From Candidatus Omnitrophota bacterium (lineage in GTDB: Bacteria > Omnitrophota > Gorgyraeia > Gygaellales > Profunditerraquicolaceae): 5,668 nt of DNA. The position numbers and the translations under genes were made by a program. The notes under the pieces were generated by a model. That model was not told the DNA's origin and made no database searches. It was given only the letters and a program-made list of their open reading frames with translations. This document shows, piece after piece, positions 1 to 5,466 of the stretch (its first letter is position 1; each line of letters opens with the position of its first letter). The stretch lies in the NCBI GenBank assembly GCA_016867095.1, contig VGKK01000074.1, positions 1 through 5,668 on the forward strand. The letters are read 5' to 3'.

Positions 1-321
1 CTTTTTGGTCATCGGGCCGATTTTGCCGTCAATGGCTCCCGTGTAATAATTGGCATTTTTTAACGCGGTCTGAATCTCCATTGCCGTAGGCTTATAAGGC
101 CCTGCCGGAGGCAAGGGTTCTAAGGTGGCCGCGGCCTGCGCTGCCGGCTGCATAGCTGGGGCCTTAGCTTCGCCGGATACCTTTGCCTCTGTATTCAGCG
201 TGCTTAGGGCCTCCATGGATAAAGGCTCTTGCATCTCTTCAAGAGACGGCTGCTTTTTTCCGCATCCCGCGAAATTTACCATCACCCCTAATACCAAAAT
301 AATAAATCCGAGATTCTTCAT
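1..321 (-). CDS. Peptidoglycan-binding lipoprotein, N-terminal part (3' end beyond left edge)
   Basis: Reading from an ATG at 321 gives 107 open codons to the left edge with no stop, so the C-terminus is missing. Residues 1-19 form a bacterial lipoprotein signal: two basic or polar residues (KN), a hydrophobic stretch rich in I, L and V, then FAGC with Cys20 as the probable lipidated residue. Phe at -3 is not the most common lipobox residue. Residues 21-80 are a low-complexity linker rich in Ala, Pro and Glu. From about residue 83 the chain matches the start of a PG_binding_1 domain, with the pattern EIQTAL-KNANYYTGAIDGKIGP, typical of the (L/I)Q..L...GYY.G.IDG.xGP signature. The protein is therefore probably anchored in a membrane and holds peptidoglycan. 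A strong Shine-Dalgarno site fixes the start. It lies downstream of the hydrogenase operon but is separated by a terminator-like hairpin and a large inverted repeat, so it is probably a separate unit. The specific role is unknown; a further domain could follow off the edge. Confidence 0.85.
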   Translation of the reverse strand, partial: MKNLGFIILVLGVMVNFAGCGKKQPSLEEMQEPLSMEALSTLNTEAKVSGEAKAPAMQPAAQAAATLEPLPPAGPYKPTAMEIQTALKNANYYTGAIDGKIGPMTKK

Positions 322-328
322 CTATTTT

Positions 329-337
329 CACCTCCTT
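329..337 (-). promoter_or_regulatory. Strong Shine-Dalgarno site of the lipoprotein gene
   Basis: The minus strand reads AAGGAGGTG seven bases before the ATG at 321, which is a near-perfect anti-16S match and decides the start. Its first bases overlap the outer end of the inverted repeat that begins at 336, so folding of that repeat in the transcript could affect ribosome access. I see no confident -35/-10 pair for this gene between 341 and 537. Confidence 0.8.
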
Positions 338-526
338 AAATGAGCAGATAATTTATGAAGCTCTAAAAAGAACGACATAAATCATAGCGAAGCGTCTGCG
401 AATTTAACCCCACACACCAATTGATATTTAGCCGAGGCTATACTCCCAATTGGTGTGGGGGTAAGTTCGGCCAGATAAGTTATGTCGCTCTGCGAGCTCC
501 ATAACTTATGGCCTCACTCATTTTAA
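336..526. repeat. Long imperfect inverted repeat with internal hairpins (possible MITE- or REP-like element)
   Basis: The intergenic stretch between the protease and lipoprotein genes is almost wholly an imperfect palindrome centred near 434-435. The left arm (336-423) and right arm (447-526) align over most of their length when one is reverse-complemented. The outer ends read TTAAA-TGAG and its complement, the middle CGACATAA, and the inner part ACACCAATTG (414-423), which pairs perfectly with 447-456 and then, after a 2-nt bulge, CCCC with GGGG. The loop holds another hairpin, TAGCC (429-433) and GGCTA (436-440). Each arm also folds on itself: in the right arm ATAAGTTATG (475-484) pairs with 500-509, flanked by GGCC on both sides; in the left arm ATTTATG (351-357) pairs with 376-382. 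No ORF or transposase is present. It may be a non-autonomous mobile element, a cruciform or RNA structure, or a bulky terminator. A TTAA lies at both outer ends (336-339 and 523-526), but since it is part of the palindrome I cannot call it a target duplication. Confidence 0.8.
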
Positions 527-537
527 CAGACTAACGC

Positions 538-560
538 AAAAAAGCAAATATAATTTTGCT
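538..560 (-). terminator. Weak intrinsic terminator of the hydrogenase operon
   Basis: Directly at the protease stop codon the minus strand reads AGCAAA (560-555), a six-base loop, TTTGCT (548-543) and then a run of Ts to 538. This is a perfect 6-bp stem followed by a U-tract, the form of a rho-independent terminator, and the first bases of the stem belong to the stop codon TAG. The stem has only two G-C pairs, so it is weak; the large hairpin element just beyond it may add to the block. Confidence 0.5.
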
Positions 561-1029
561 ATTGAACACAGAGTTTTTTATCAATGAACGCCATGATTTT
601 TTTGATAATATCTTTTTCTTTATTTTTTAACTCTGCGGTCAAACCCTCTCCAAAAGAAGCGTCTTTTATCTGTATCCCCGCTATATATATCCGGGCCTTG
701 ACGCCTAATTTTTTCGCTAGCGCGAACATACCCTTGAGATTGAATTCATGTGTGGAGCCCAGCCGAATATCTGAATTGCGGCTGATATCTTCGGGGCTGA
801 ATATCTTTACTTCTCCCGCGGCCAGGCCGGCGTCAATACCGTCAATAAGAAGGACGCGGTCATAATCCCGGATGCGGTTGAGTAAATCAAAGCTGGCGAC
901 GTTAAAGTCTAAATAATCCAGGCCGTTCCTTTTATAAAATTTAAGGAGAGACTCCAGAATGACTATGCCTATTCCGTCATCTCTCCTTAAGGTATTGCCA
1001 ACGCCTATTACCGCGGCTTTCTTAGACAA
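559..1029 (-). CDS. [NiFe] hydrogenase maturation endopeptidase (HycI/HybD family, peptidase M52)
   Basis: This 156-residue protein is the protease that cuts the C-terminal peptide off the hydrogenase large subunit after nickel has been inserted. It has the family start GVGNTLRRDDGIG at residues 9-21. By comparison with E. coli HybD (nickel ligands Glu16, Asp62, His93) the matching residues are Asp18, Asp63 in LLIDGIDAG, and His94 in STHEFNL, so the nickel-sensing site looks intact; Asp in the first position is also usual in HycI-type members. Length is normal for the family. Start: there is no ATG; TTG at 1029 gives the expected N-terminus (SKKAAVIGVGN) and overlaps the end of hydA by 8 nt, with only a weak GGA as ribosome site, which points to translational coupling with hydA. 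Being last in the operon right after the large subunit, it very probably acts on HydA. The stop codon is part of the terminator stem. Confidence 0.92.
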   Translation of the reverse strand: MSKKAAVIGVGNTLRRDDGIGIVILESLLKFYKRNGLDYLDFNVASFDLLNRIRDYDRVLLIDGIDAGLAAGEVKIFSPEDISRNSDIRLGSTHEFNLKGMFALAKKLGVKARIYIAGIQIKDASFGEGLTAELKNKEKDIIKKIMAFIDKKLCVQ

Positions 1030-2374
1030 ATTTTACATCCAGCAGGTGCGTGGCACAGGATATACAAGGGTCGTACGCCCGCGCCAGCATCTCTAAATCC
1101 AGGGTAATTTCTTCCTGATTCTTTCTGCCTACCAACTGCGGAACCAGCTCGCGCATATCCTGCTCTAAATTACCTATATTCTGGTTCGTGGGGATGACGC
1201 AATTGGCCTGGGTAATCCGGCCTGATTCGTCTATTGAATATTCGTGGAACAAAGAGCCGCGGGGCACTTCCACGCAAGCGGCGCCGGTATTCGGCTTGTA
1301 TTTAATTTTGCCGGCCTGGCTTCTCTTTGGCCAAGAGGCGACAACCACCTTATCTTCGTTTAAGCCGTCTTTTAAGATTTTCTCCATAATTTTAATTGAC
1401 TCTTCCAGGCAGTGTACCCACTCTACAAGCTGCGCGGCGGTGTTTAAATAAGGATTATGGCAAGGCGCTTTTAGGCCTAATTCCGCCGCCACCTGCTTTG
1501 CCTTTTTGTGCAACCGGTCAAAATTATTGTTGAAGCGGGAAAGTGCGCCCACGGCATAGGGTTTTCCGCCTATCGCGGATACCTTTGCCCGAGAATAATC
1601 CAGCACTGTCTCGGTAAAAAGCTTCCTGTAATCGCTGGCTTTTGTTTTCTGCCTGCCGCTAACCACCAAATCGCCGTCATACATCGCGTATTCTTCTTCG
1701 GAAGACAGCGACATATACTGGGTCGGCCTCTGGAATTCGGGAAATTTAAGTTTCTTTACTATTTTTACGGTCTCCTCGCCGTCTTTACGGCTGTCCAGCA
1801 TCAATTTATAGAGTTTTTCCAACCCTTCCTTTGCGGGCGCTTGAGTCAAGCCCCCGATGACGTAACTAATGGGATGAATATGCCTGCCGGCCAAAACCTC
1901 GCCGGCGTAATCGCTCATCCGCTTCATCCGTAAGGCCATTTCAATCACCGGCTTATGCGTCTTTATTAGCGGCACGATACTCTTTACGCCCAAGAGGTCA
2001 GGCGCGGCTAAAATATAAATATGCAGGATATGGCTGTCTAACTGCTCGGCATATAAAAGCAGTTTTCTCAGCATTATGGTTTCTTCAGAAGGTTTAATAC
2101 CCAGGGCGGCCTCGCCGGCCTTAATGCTGGCCAAGCTATGGCCGCAGGCGCAGATACCGCAGATACGGCTGGTCAAATGCTGGGCCTCCCAGATGGAGCG
2201 GCCCACCAGCATAGACTCAAAGAAACGCGGAGACTCAATCACCTGGAATTCGCATTTCGCCAGTTTCCCCTCTTTTACATCCACGACAATATTGCCGTGC
2301 CCTTCCACGCGGGTTAAATACTGGACGTCAACAGAAACATTTTTGGAAGCCGGCTTACTTGAACGCTTGGTCAT
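1022..2374 (-). CDS. hydA: Group 3b-type [NiFe] hydrogenase large (alpha) subunit, HydA/HyhL
   Basis: This is the catalytic subunit that binds the NiFe(CN)2CO site and splits or makes H2 in the cytoplasm. The protein is 450 residues from the chosen start. The N-terminal RVEGHG motif is at 22-27. The L1 motif is RICGICACGH, with nickel-ligand Cys72 and Cys75 and conserved His79. The L2 motif at the C-terminus is DPCISCATH with Cys437 and Cys440. Cleavage after His443 would release LLDVKFV. The conserved EVPRGSL-like segment and the AYDPCISC ending fit group 3 enzymes. Assignment to subgroup 3b rests mainly on the neighbouring HydB and HydG subunits; the L1 wording RICGIC differs from the RICSFC I recall for Pyrococcus. 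Start: a longer frame opens at 2395, but the ATG at 2374 has GGGAGAG five bases upstream. It overlaps hydD by 20 nt, so coupled translation is likely. No damage is visible. Confidence 0.95.
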   Translation of the reverse strand: MTKRSSKPASKNVSVDVQYLTRVEGHGNIVVDVKEGKLAKCEFQVIESPRFFESMLVGRSIWEAQHLTSRICGICACGHSLASIKAGEAALGIKPSEETIMLRKLLLYAEQLDSHILHIYILAAPDLLGVKSIVPLIKTHKPVIEMALRMKRMSDYAGEVLAGRHIHPISYVIGGLTQAPAKEGLEKLYKLMLDSRKDGEETVKIVKKLKFPEFQRPTQYMSLSSEEEYAMYDGDLVVSGRQKTKASDYRKLFTETVLDYSRAKVSAIGGKPYAVGALSRFNNNFDRLHKKAKQVAAELGLKAPCHNPYLNTAAQLVEWVHCLEESIKIMEKILKDGLNEDKVVVASWPKRSQAGKIKYKPNTGAACVEVPRGSLFHEYSIDESGRITQANCVIPTNQNIGNLEQDMRELVPQLVGRKNQEEITLDLEMLARAYDPCISCATHLLDVKFV

Positions 2375-3143
2375 ATTTCTCTCCCATAGAATCATTATAA
2401 AGGGTAAAGTGCTGCAATATCTCCTCTAATTTTAAACCGTATTTTAATAAAATATCCTTTTGCCCGTCTGCGGCCGGATTATCCACTAGGCCCCGGCAGC
2501 CATAACACCTGTTGCCGTTATTAACGCACCAGGAGTTGCACCCTGCGCGGGTAACCGGGCCAAGGCATTCCTGGTCTTTCTCATAACGGCAGACATTCTC
2601 GTTCATCTTGCACTCCGTGCAAACCGCATAATTAGGCAGAACATAAGGCCTGCCCATTAAAAGGCACTTAATCACCGTGATTATCTCCGGGATATACGCC
2701 GGGCAGCCATGGATGAAGTAATCAACTTTCACTACCTTATGCACCGGCATGGTATTAATCGTATTTATGGTATCGGACTTTTTGCCATAGACCCGCTCTT
2801 TGGCTAATTCTAAAGGCGCGCGGTTTTTAATTCCGTTCACGCCGCCGATAGTCGCGCAGGCGCCCAGGGCAACCAATACATTTGCCTTTTCCCTGATTTT
2901 CTTTACGCGCGTCACATCCTTATCCGTCGTAATACTGCCTTCTATAAAAGCGATTTCATAATCCTGGCCTTCTTCGGACATAATCTCGCGGAAATTTACG
3001 ATATCCACCAGCCCGGCTACCTCCAGCAGGGCCTGGCCCATATTCGCAAACTGCAGCTGGCAACCTTCGCAATCGGTAAAATCAAAAAAAGCCACTTTTG
3101 GCTTAGCCCCTCGACTCCGCTCAGGGTTAAACTGCTTTTTCAT
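2355..3143 (-). CDS. hydD: Group 3b-type [NiFe] hydrogenase small (delta) subunit, HydD/HyhS
   Basis: This 262-residue subunit carries the iron-sulfur clusters that take electrons from the NiFe site. Cys25 and Cys28 in FTDCEGCQLQF, Cys96 in GACATIGG and Cys147 in HGCP are the four ligands expected for the proximal [4Fe-4S] cluster. The C-terminal part holds a dense Cys cluster: CTECKMNENVC (175-185), CLGPVTRAGCNSWC (193-206) and CYGCRG (213-218), expected to bind two more [4Fe-4S] clusters and closely like the Pyrococcus delta subunit as I remember it. There is no Tat signal, so it is cytoplasmic. Start: ATG at 3143 has AAGGAG six bases upstream; the frame is open to 3206 but that lies inside hydG. 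The first 15 residues (KKQFNPERSRGAKP) precede the conserved core and are partly encoded by a palindromic repeat at 3107-3126. A GTG at residue 17 is a possible but less well supported start. The gene overlaps hydG by 17 nt and hydA by 20 nt. Confidence 0.95.
   Translation of the reverse strand: MKKQFNPERSRGAKPKVAFFDFTDCEGCQLQFANMGQALLEVAGLVDIVNFREIMSEEGQDYEIAFIEGSITTDKDVTRVKKIREKANVLVALGACATIGGVNGIKNRAPLELAKERVYGKKSDTINTINTMPVHKVVKVDYFIHGCPAYIPEIITVIKCLLMGRPYVLPNYAVCTECKMNENVCRYEKDQECLGPVTRAGCNSWCVNNGNRCYGCRGLVDNPAADGQKDILLKYGLKLEEILQHFTLYNDSMGEKYDQAFK
2379..2385 (-). promoter_or_regulatory. Shine-Dalgarno site deciding the hydA start
   Basis: GGGAGAG on the minus strand, five bases before ATG 2374 and inside the 3' end of hydD. 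It favours this ATG over the one at 2395, which would add seven residues (MILWERN) not expected in the family. Confidence 0.7.
3107..3126. repeat. Short imperfect palindromic repeat, CCTGAGCGGAGTCGA type, inside the hydD 5' end
   Basis: On the minus strand this reads CCCTGAGCGGAGTCGAGGGG, starting at the first base after the hydG stop codon. Its ends (CCCT and AGGGG) are complementary. From memory, closely similar sequences are dispersed in many bacterial genomes and, when translated, give peptides such as PERSRG; here they encode residues 7-12 of HydD. I cannot check copy number within one window. Confidence 0.65.
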
Positions 3144-3993
3144 GGCATTCTCCTTTAAAATCTTTGAGCTGGGCGTAGTTAAATACCGGCCCGGACTGGC
3201 AGACATAAACGCCTTCTATCTGGCAATGCCCGCATTTACCCAGGCCGCAGCGCATCCTTCTTTCCAGCGAAACAATAATCTGGTATTCGGGAATCTGTTT
3301 TTTGAGGATTTCGGCGATGACAAACCTGTACATTATGGGCGGGCCGACCACTACCGCGTAAGTCCTGGCGGGATTAATATCCACGCCGGGAATTAAAGTG
3401 GTAATCAGGCCTACGTTTCCGTGCCAATCCGCGTCAGCGCGGTCTACGGTACAATTTATCTTAATCTCCGACCTTTCCATCCATTCCTCGGTCTCCTCTT
3501 TGAACAAGAGCTCTGCCGGAGTTTTACAGCCTACTAGTATCCACACATTGCCAAAATCGTTTTTATTATGGGTGATATACCTGATTAATGACCTAAGCGG
3601 CACTATGCCCAGGCCGCCGGCAACTATCACGATATCGTATCCAAACATATGGTCAATGGGAAAGCCCCGGCCAAACGGGCCGCGGATGCCCACAATATCG
3701 CCTTTATTTAAGGTATGCAGCTTATTGGTGAATACGCCGACATTTCTTACGGTCAGGTCAAAAAAGCCTTTATCGGTAGGCGAAGAACAAATGGAAATCG
3801 GGGCCTCGGTATAACCGAATATGGAAACCATGACGAATTGCCCGGGTTCATGCCCCAAGTTAATCTTTCCCTCCAGCTGGATACGGAAAAACTTCTCTTT
3901 ATCCGTAAGCATTCTGGCCTCTATGATTTTGCCTCTCATCGGCTTATAAGGAGAGGTCTTCATTTTTTCCAAAAGTATTTCGCGGTCAATCAT
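3127..3993 (-). CDS. hydG: Group 3b-type hydrogenase gamma subunit, FAD/NAD(P)-binding [2Fe-2S] reductase, HydG
   Basis: This 288-residue subunit passes electrons between the hydrogenase iron-sulfur chain and NAD(P)(H). Domains in order: a ferredoxin-reductase-type FAD-binding barrel (about 18-115) with the flavin motif APISICSSP at 64-72 in place of the classic RPYSICS and GDIVGIRGPFGRGF at 98-111; a nucleotide-binding domain (about 118-240) with the glycine loop VAGGLGIVPLRSL at 124-136 and VVGPPIM at 215-221; and a C-terminal [2Fe-2S] motif with Cys249, Cys254, Cys257 and Cys265. The family includes AsrB and PyrK/DHOD electron-transfer subunits; the flanking hydrogenase genes identify this one. 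It should not be confused with the unrelated radical-SAM maturase HydG of [FeFe] hydrogenases. Start: ATG 3993 overlaps the hydB stop as ATGA and has GGGGAGG four bases upstream; an open extension to 4134 lies in hydB and encodes unrelated residues. NADH or NADPH preference cannot be read by eye. Confidence 0.93.
   Translation of the reverse strand: MIDREILLEKMKTSPYKPMRGKIIEARMLTDKEKFFRIQLEGKINLGHEPGQFVMVSIFGYTEAPISICSSPTDKGFFDLTVRNVGVFTNKLHTLNKGDIVGIRGPFGRGFPIDHMFGYDIVIVAGGLGIVPLRSLIRYITHNKNDFGNVWILVGCKTPAELLFKEETEEWMERSEIKINCTVDRADADWHGNVGLITTLIPGVDINPARTYAVVVGPPIMYRFVIAEILKKQIPEYQIIVSLERRMRCGLGKCGHCQIEGVYVCQSGPVFNYAQLKDFKGECHEKAV
3150..3155 (-). promoter_or_regulatory. Shine-Dalgarno site deciding the hydD start
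   Basis: AAGGAG on the minus strand six bases before ATG 3143, inside the last codons of hydG. It supports translation through the repeat-encoded N-terminal residues rather than from the downstream GTG. Confidence 0.7.
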
Positions 3994-5075
3994 TTCGCCT
4001 CCCCTCTTTCTGCAACACCCGACGCAGAAGGACGCTCCGGTGTGCCGCTTTCTGCGGCAAGTAAAGAATTTACCGTCTCTATCAGGCTGATCTCGGCCAT
4101 GCAAGTCCTGGTGCAGCGGCCGCACCCGGTGCAAAAATAGCGGTTGAATTTATCCACCGGATATTTGAACTTTCTGTAGTAGCGGTGCCGCTGGCGGCTG
4201 TCGCGCCCTTTGCGGAAATCCTCGCCTCCGGCGACCTTAGCATAATCCTCCATCTGGCAGGAATTCCAAATGCGGTAGCGCATCCCCTCGTTTAAAGATA
4301 GTTTCATCTCGTCGCTAGTATCAAAACAATAACAAGTCGGGCATACGCTGGTGCAATTGCCGCAGGCCACGCAACGCCTGCCCACATCCTGCCAAATCGG
4401 CGAAGCAAAATGCCGGTCAAAAGTTTCGTAAATCTTGGCTAAAGAACCGTTAAGCTCTTCCTTAAATATCTTCTTCTTGGCTTCCCTGACGCGCTCCAGG
4501 CTAAGCATATCCGCGTCATTGGCTTCTTTAATATAGGTAAGGCCGCGGATGAGCTTTTCTCCTTTTTCGGAGTTGATGTGCAGGATAAATTTCTCTCCGA
4601 TATCTACGAGCATTAAATCATAGCCGCCGCGCGGCACATGGTTGCCCATAGAAGTGCAATTGGCGTGTTTATCGCAATACTCCAGGCACTCAATGCCGAT
4701 AATAATCATTTTTTCTTTCCGGTTCAGGTAATTCGGGTCTTCGGGGGATTCCCGGAAAATTACGTCCAGGCATTGGATGCCGGCGATATCGCAGGTATGC
4801 ACGGCAAAAAGGATAAAGTCTTCAAATTCCTTGATGGCCTTGGCGGTCTTAAAGGGCCTGATTTTGAATTTAAACAATTTTTCTTTTTGCGGGAAATAAT
4901 ATTTTTTGGGGGGCAGTATAGTGGGGATATATTTCAGGGCGATCTCGCTAATATCCTTTACCGGCCTGAAAACAAAAAGGTTCTCTTTTTTCCGGGGGGC
5001 GTAAAGCCTTGCCCTCCCGCTCAAATACTCCAGCCAGATATTCAAGTCTTCTTTTTTTATGCTCGCGTATTTCAT
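3990..5075 (-). CDS. hydB: Group 3b-type hydrogenase beta subunit, two-[4Fe-4S] ferredoxin-type protein, HydB
   Basis: This 361-residue subunit is the electron-transfer protein between the small subunit HydD and the flavoprotein HydG; the same family includes anaerobic sulfite reductase subunit AsrA. The N-terminal half (about 1-230) has the family fold, with HTCDIAGI at 93-100 and a Cys group at 130, 134 and 140 that may bind another metal or cluster. Two [4Fe-4S] motifs follow: Cys235, 238, 241, 245 (CVACGNCTSVCP, then TCYCFD) and Cys315, 318, 321, 325 (CTGCGRCTRTCM). Between them NSCQMEDYAKVAGGEDFR is typical of the family. The conserved part ends near residue 340. The last ~20 residues (AESGTPERPSASGVAERGEA) look like translated palindromic repeat and are probably not functional core. 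Start: ATG 5075 has GGAGG eight bases upstream. It begins 57 nt after the HypA-like gene and overlaps hydG by 4 nt. Confidence 0.93.
   Translation of the reverse strand: MKYASIKKEDLNIWLEYLSGRARLYAPRKKENLFVFRPVKDISEIALKYIPTILPPKKYYFPQKEKLFKFKIRPFKTAKAIKEFEDFILFAVHTCDIAGIQCLDVIFRESPEDPNYLNRKEKMIIIGIECLEYCDKHANCTSMGNHVPRGGYDLMLVDIGEKFILHINSEKGEKLIRGLTYIKEANDADMLSLERVREAKKKIFKEELNGSLAKIYETFDRHFASPIWQDVGRRCVACGNCTSVCPTCYCFDTSDEMKLSLNEGMRYRIWNSCQMEDYAKVAGGEDFRKGRDSRQRHRYYRKFKYPVDKFNRYFCTGCGRCTRTCMAEISLIETVNSLLAAESGTPERPSASGVAERGEAK
4013..4059. repeat. Palindromic repeat-like sequence encoding the HydB C-terminal tail
   Basis: Two inverted structures lie next to each other. TGCCGC (4043-4048) and GCGGCA (4054-4059) form a perfect 6-bp stem with a 5-base loop. 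ACACC (4015-4019) and GGTGT (4039-4043) bound an imperfect 29-nt palindrome. GCAGAAAG occurs twice on the minus strand in this stretch. It lies between the last conserved HydB residues and the hydB stop, and reads through in frame. That it is a dispersed element is inference; a genome-wide copy count is needed. Confidence 0.5.
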
Positions 5076-5112
5076 CTAATTCGCCTCCGATTATGCCTCT
5101 TTAACACTAATT

Positions 5113-5156
5113 CTCACGGATTAACACGGACTTTATCCGTGTGTATCCGTGTTAAC
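5113..5156. repeat. ATCCGTGTTAA-type inverted repeat between the HypA-like gene and hydB
   Basis: TTAACACGGA (5121-5130) is perfectly complementary to TCCGTGTTAA (5146-5155) with a 15-base spacer, and further ACGGA/TCCGTG copies lie at 5115-5120 and 5136-5141, so several pairings are possible. Similar TCCGTGTTNATCCGTG sequences are, from memory, common dispersed repeats in environmental bacterial genomes. The end of the HypA-like gene runs into it: the last six residues (NTDTHG) and stop codon are repeat sequence. In the transcript it could form a hairpin between the two genes. Confidence 0.7.
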
Positions 5157-5393
5157 AAAATCTAACTTAGTAATTTCCAATTCCGGGCCGTAAGGAACCT
5201 TGTGAAGCTCTACTTTAAGGTTTTCCCAGCGGGTGCCGGCTGACTCTTCGCGGTAATGCGCCCTAAAATGTTGGCTGCTTATACCGCCGAATTCAGAAAG
5301 AGAAATATATATCTTCCTGATTTTCTTGGCAGACGATTTCTCCTCTTTATCCAGGTATTGGAATATATTTTTTAAAAGGTGTGTTTCGTGCAT
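5133..5393 (-). CDS. hypA: Short HypA-like nickel chaperone lacking the zinc domain
   Basis: An 86-residue protein at the head of the hydrogenase operon. HypA delivers nickel to the large-subunit precursor. The N-terminus MHETHLLKNI matches the HypA start MHE, whose His2 is the essential nickel ligand in the family. The rest of the nickel domain also fits: KKIRKIYISLSEFGGISSQHFRAHY (about 24-47) matches the 'V.L.IGELSGV..E.L.F.F' region, and GTRWENLKVELHKVP (53-67) matches 'GT...GA.LEIE.VP'. In standard HypA (about 110-120 residues) a zinc domain with two CxxC pairs follows directly; here there is no Cys at all, and the chain goes straight to YGPELEITKLDFV, like the final strand of HypA. The last six residues come from a repeat. 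Start ATG 5393 is chosen because it gives the MHE terminus, though there is no clear Shine-Dalgarno site and the leader is short. It probably is cotranscribed with hydB, 57 nt away. The family call rests on motif memory; its activity without zinc is unknown. Confidence 0.75.
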   Translation of the reverse strand: MHETHLLKNIFQYLDKEEKSSAKKIRKIYISLSEFGGISSQHFRAHYREESAGTRWENLKVELHKVPYGPELEITKLDFVNTDTHG

Positions 5394-5417
5394 GGGGCAT
5401 TAATAATTGGAAAATCT

Positions 5418-5445
5418 ATAATACCATAATTTCTCCGGGGGTCAA
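5418..5445 (-). promoter_or_regulatory. Sigma70-like promoter of the hydrogenase operon
   Basis: On the minus strand TTGACC (5445-5440) and TATTAT (5423-5418) are each one base from the -35 and -10 consensus, with 16 bp between. A start point near 5411 would give a leader of only about 15-20 nt before the ATG at 5393, which fits the lack of a clear Shine-Dalgarno site there. It sits in the 73-bp gap after yqeY and is the only good promoter I see for the operon. No operator or riboswitch is evident. Confidence 0.6.
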
Positions 5446-5466
5446 GAGAAAAAGGCTGGTAATCTG

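Noticed and set aside
125..343. Plus-strand ORF of 72 codons at the left end
   Set aside because: It is antisense to the lipoprotein gene, which has a lipobox, a PG-binding domain and a strong Shine-Dalgarno site. The plus-strand frame shows no recognisable motif.
336..526. CRISPR array or riboswitch in the left intergenic region
   Set aside because: There are no evenly spaced direct repeats with unique spacers, and no recognised riboswitch core; the symmetry is that of an inverted repeat.
1508..1933. Plus-strand open frames over the hydrogenase genes (also 584-865, 1188-1451, 2076-2429, 3142-3396, 3398-3814, 3715-4140, 4638-5165)
   Set aside because: All are mirror frames of well-supported minus-strand genes with conserved metal-binding motifs; none shows a family motif of its own.
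3144..3206. N-terminal extension of HydD by 21 residues
   Set aside because: It lies inside the HydG 3' end in another frame, while ATG 3143 has an AAGGAG site at proper distance.
3994..4134. N-terminal extension of HydG by 47 residues
   Set aside because: The extension overlaps the conserved second [4Fe-4S] motif of hydB, its residues look out of frame (many Arg, His and Cys), and the ATG at 3993 has a good ribosome site with the typical ATGA overlap.
5133..5393. HypA-like gene as a broken pseudogene of full-length HypA
   Set aside because: The zinc domain appears absent from the middle, not cut off at the end: the chain continues with what resembles the last HypA strand, the frame is intact, and a promoter precedes it. 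A specialised short form is more likely, though the extreme C-terminus is repeat-derived.
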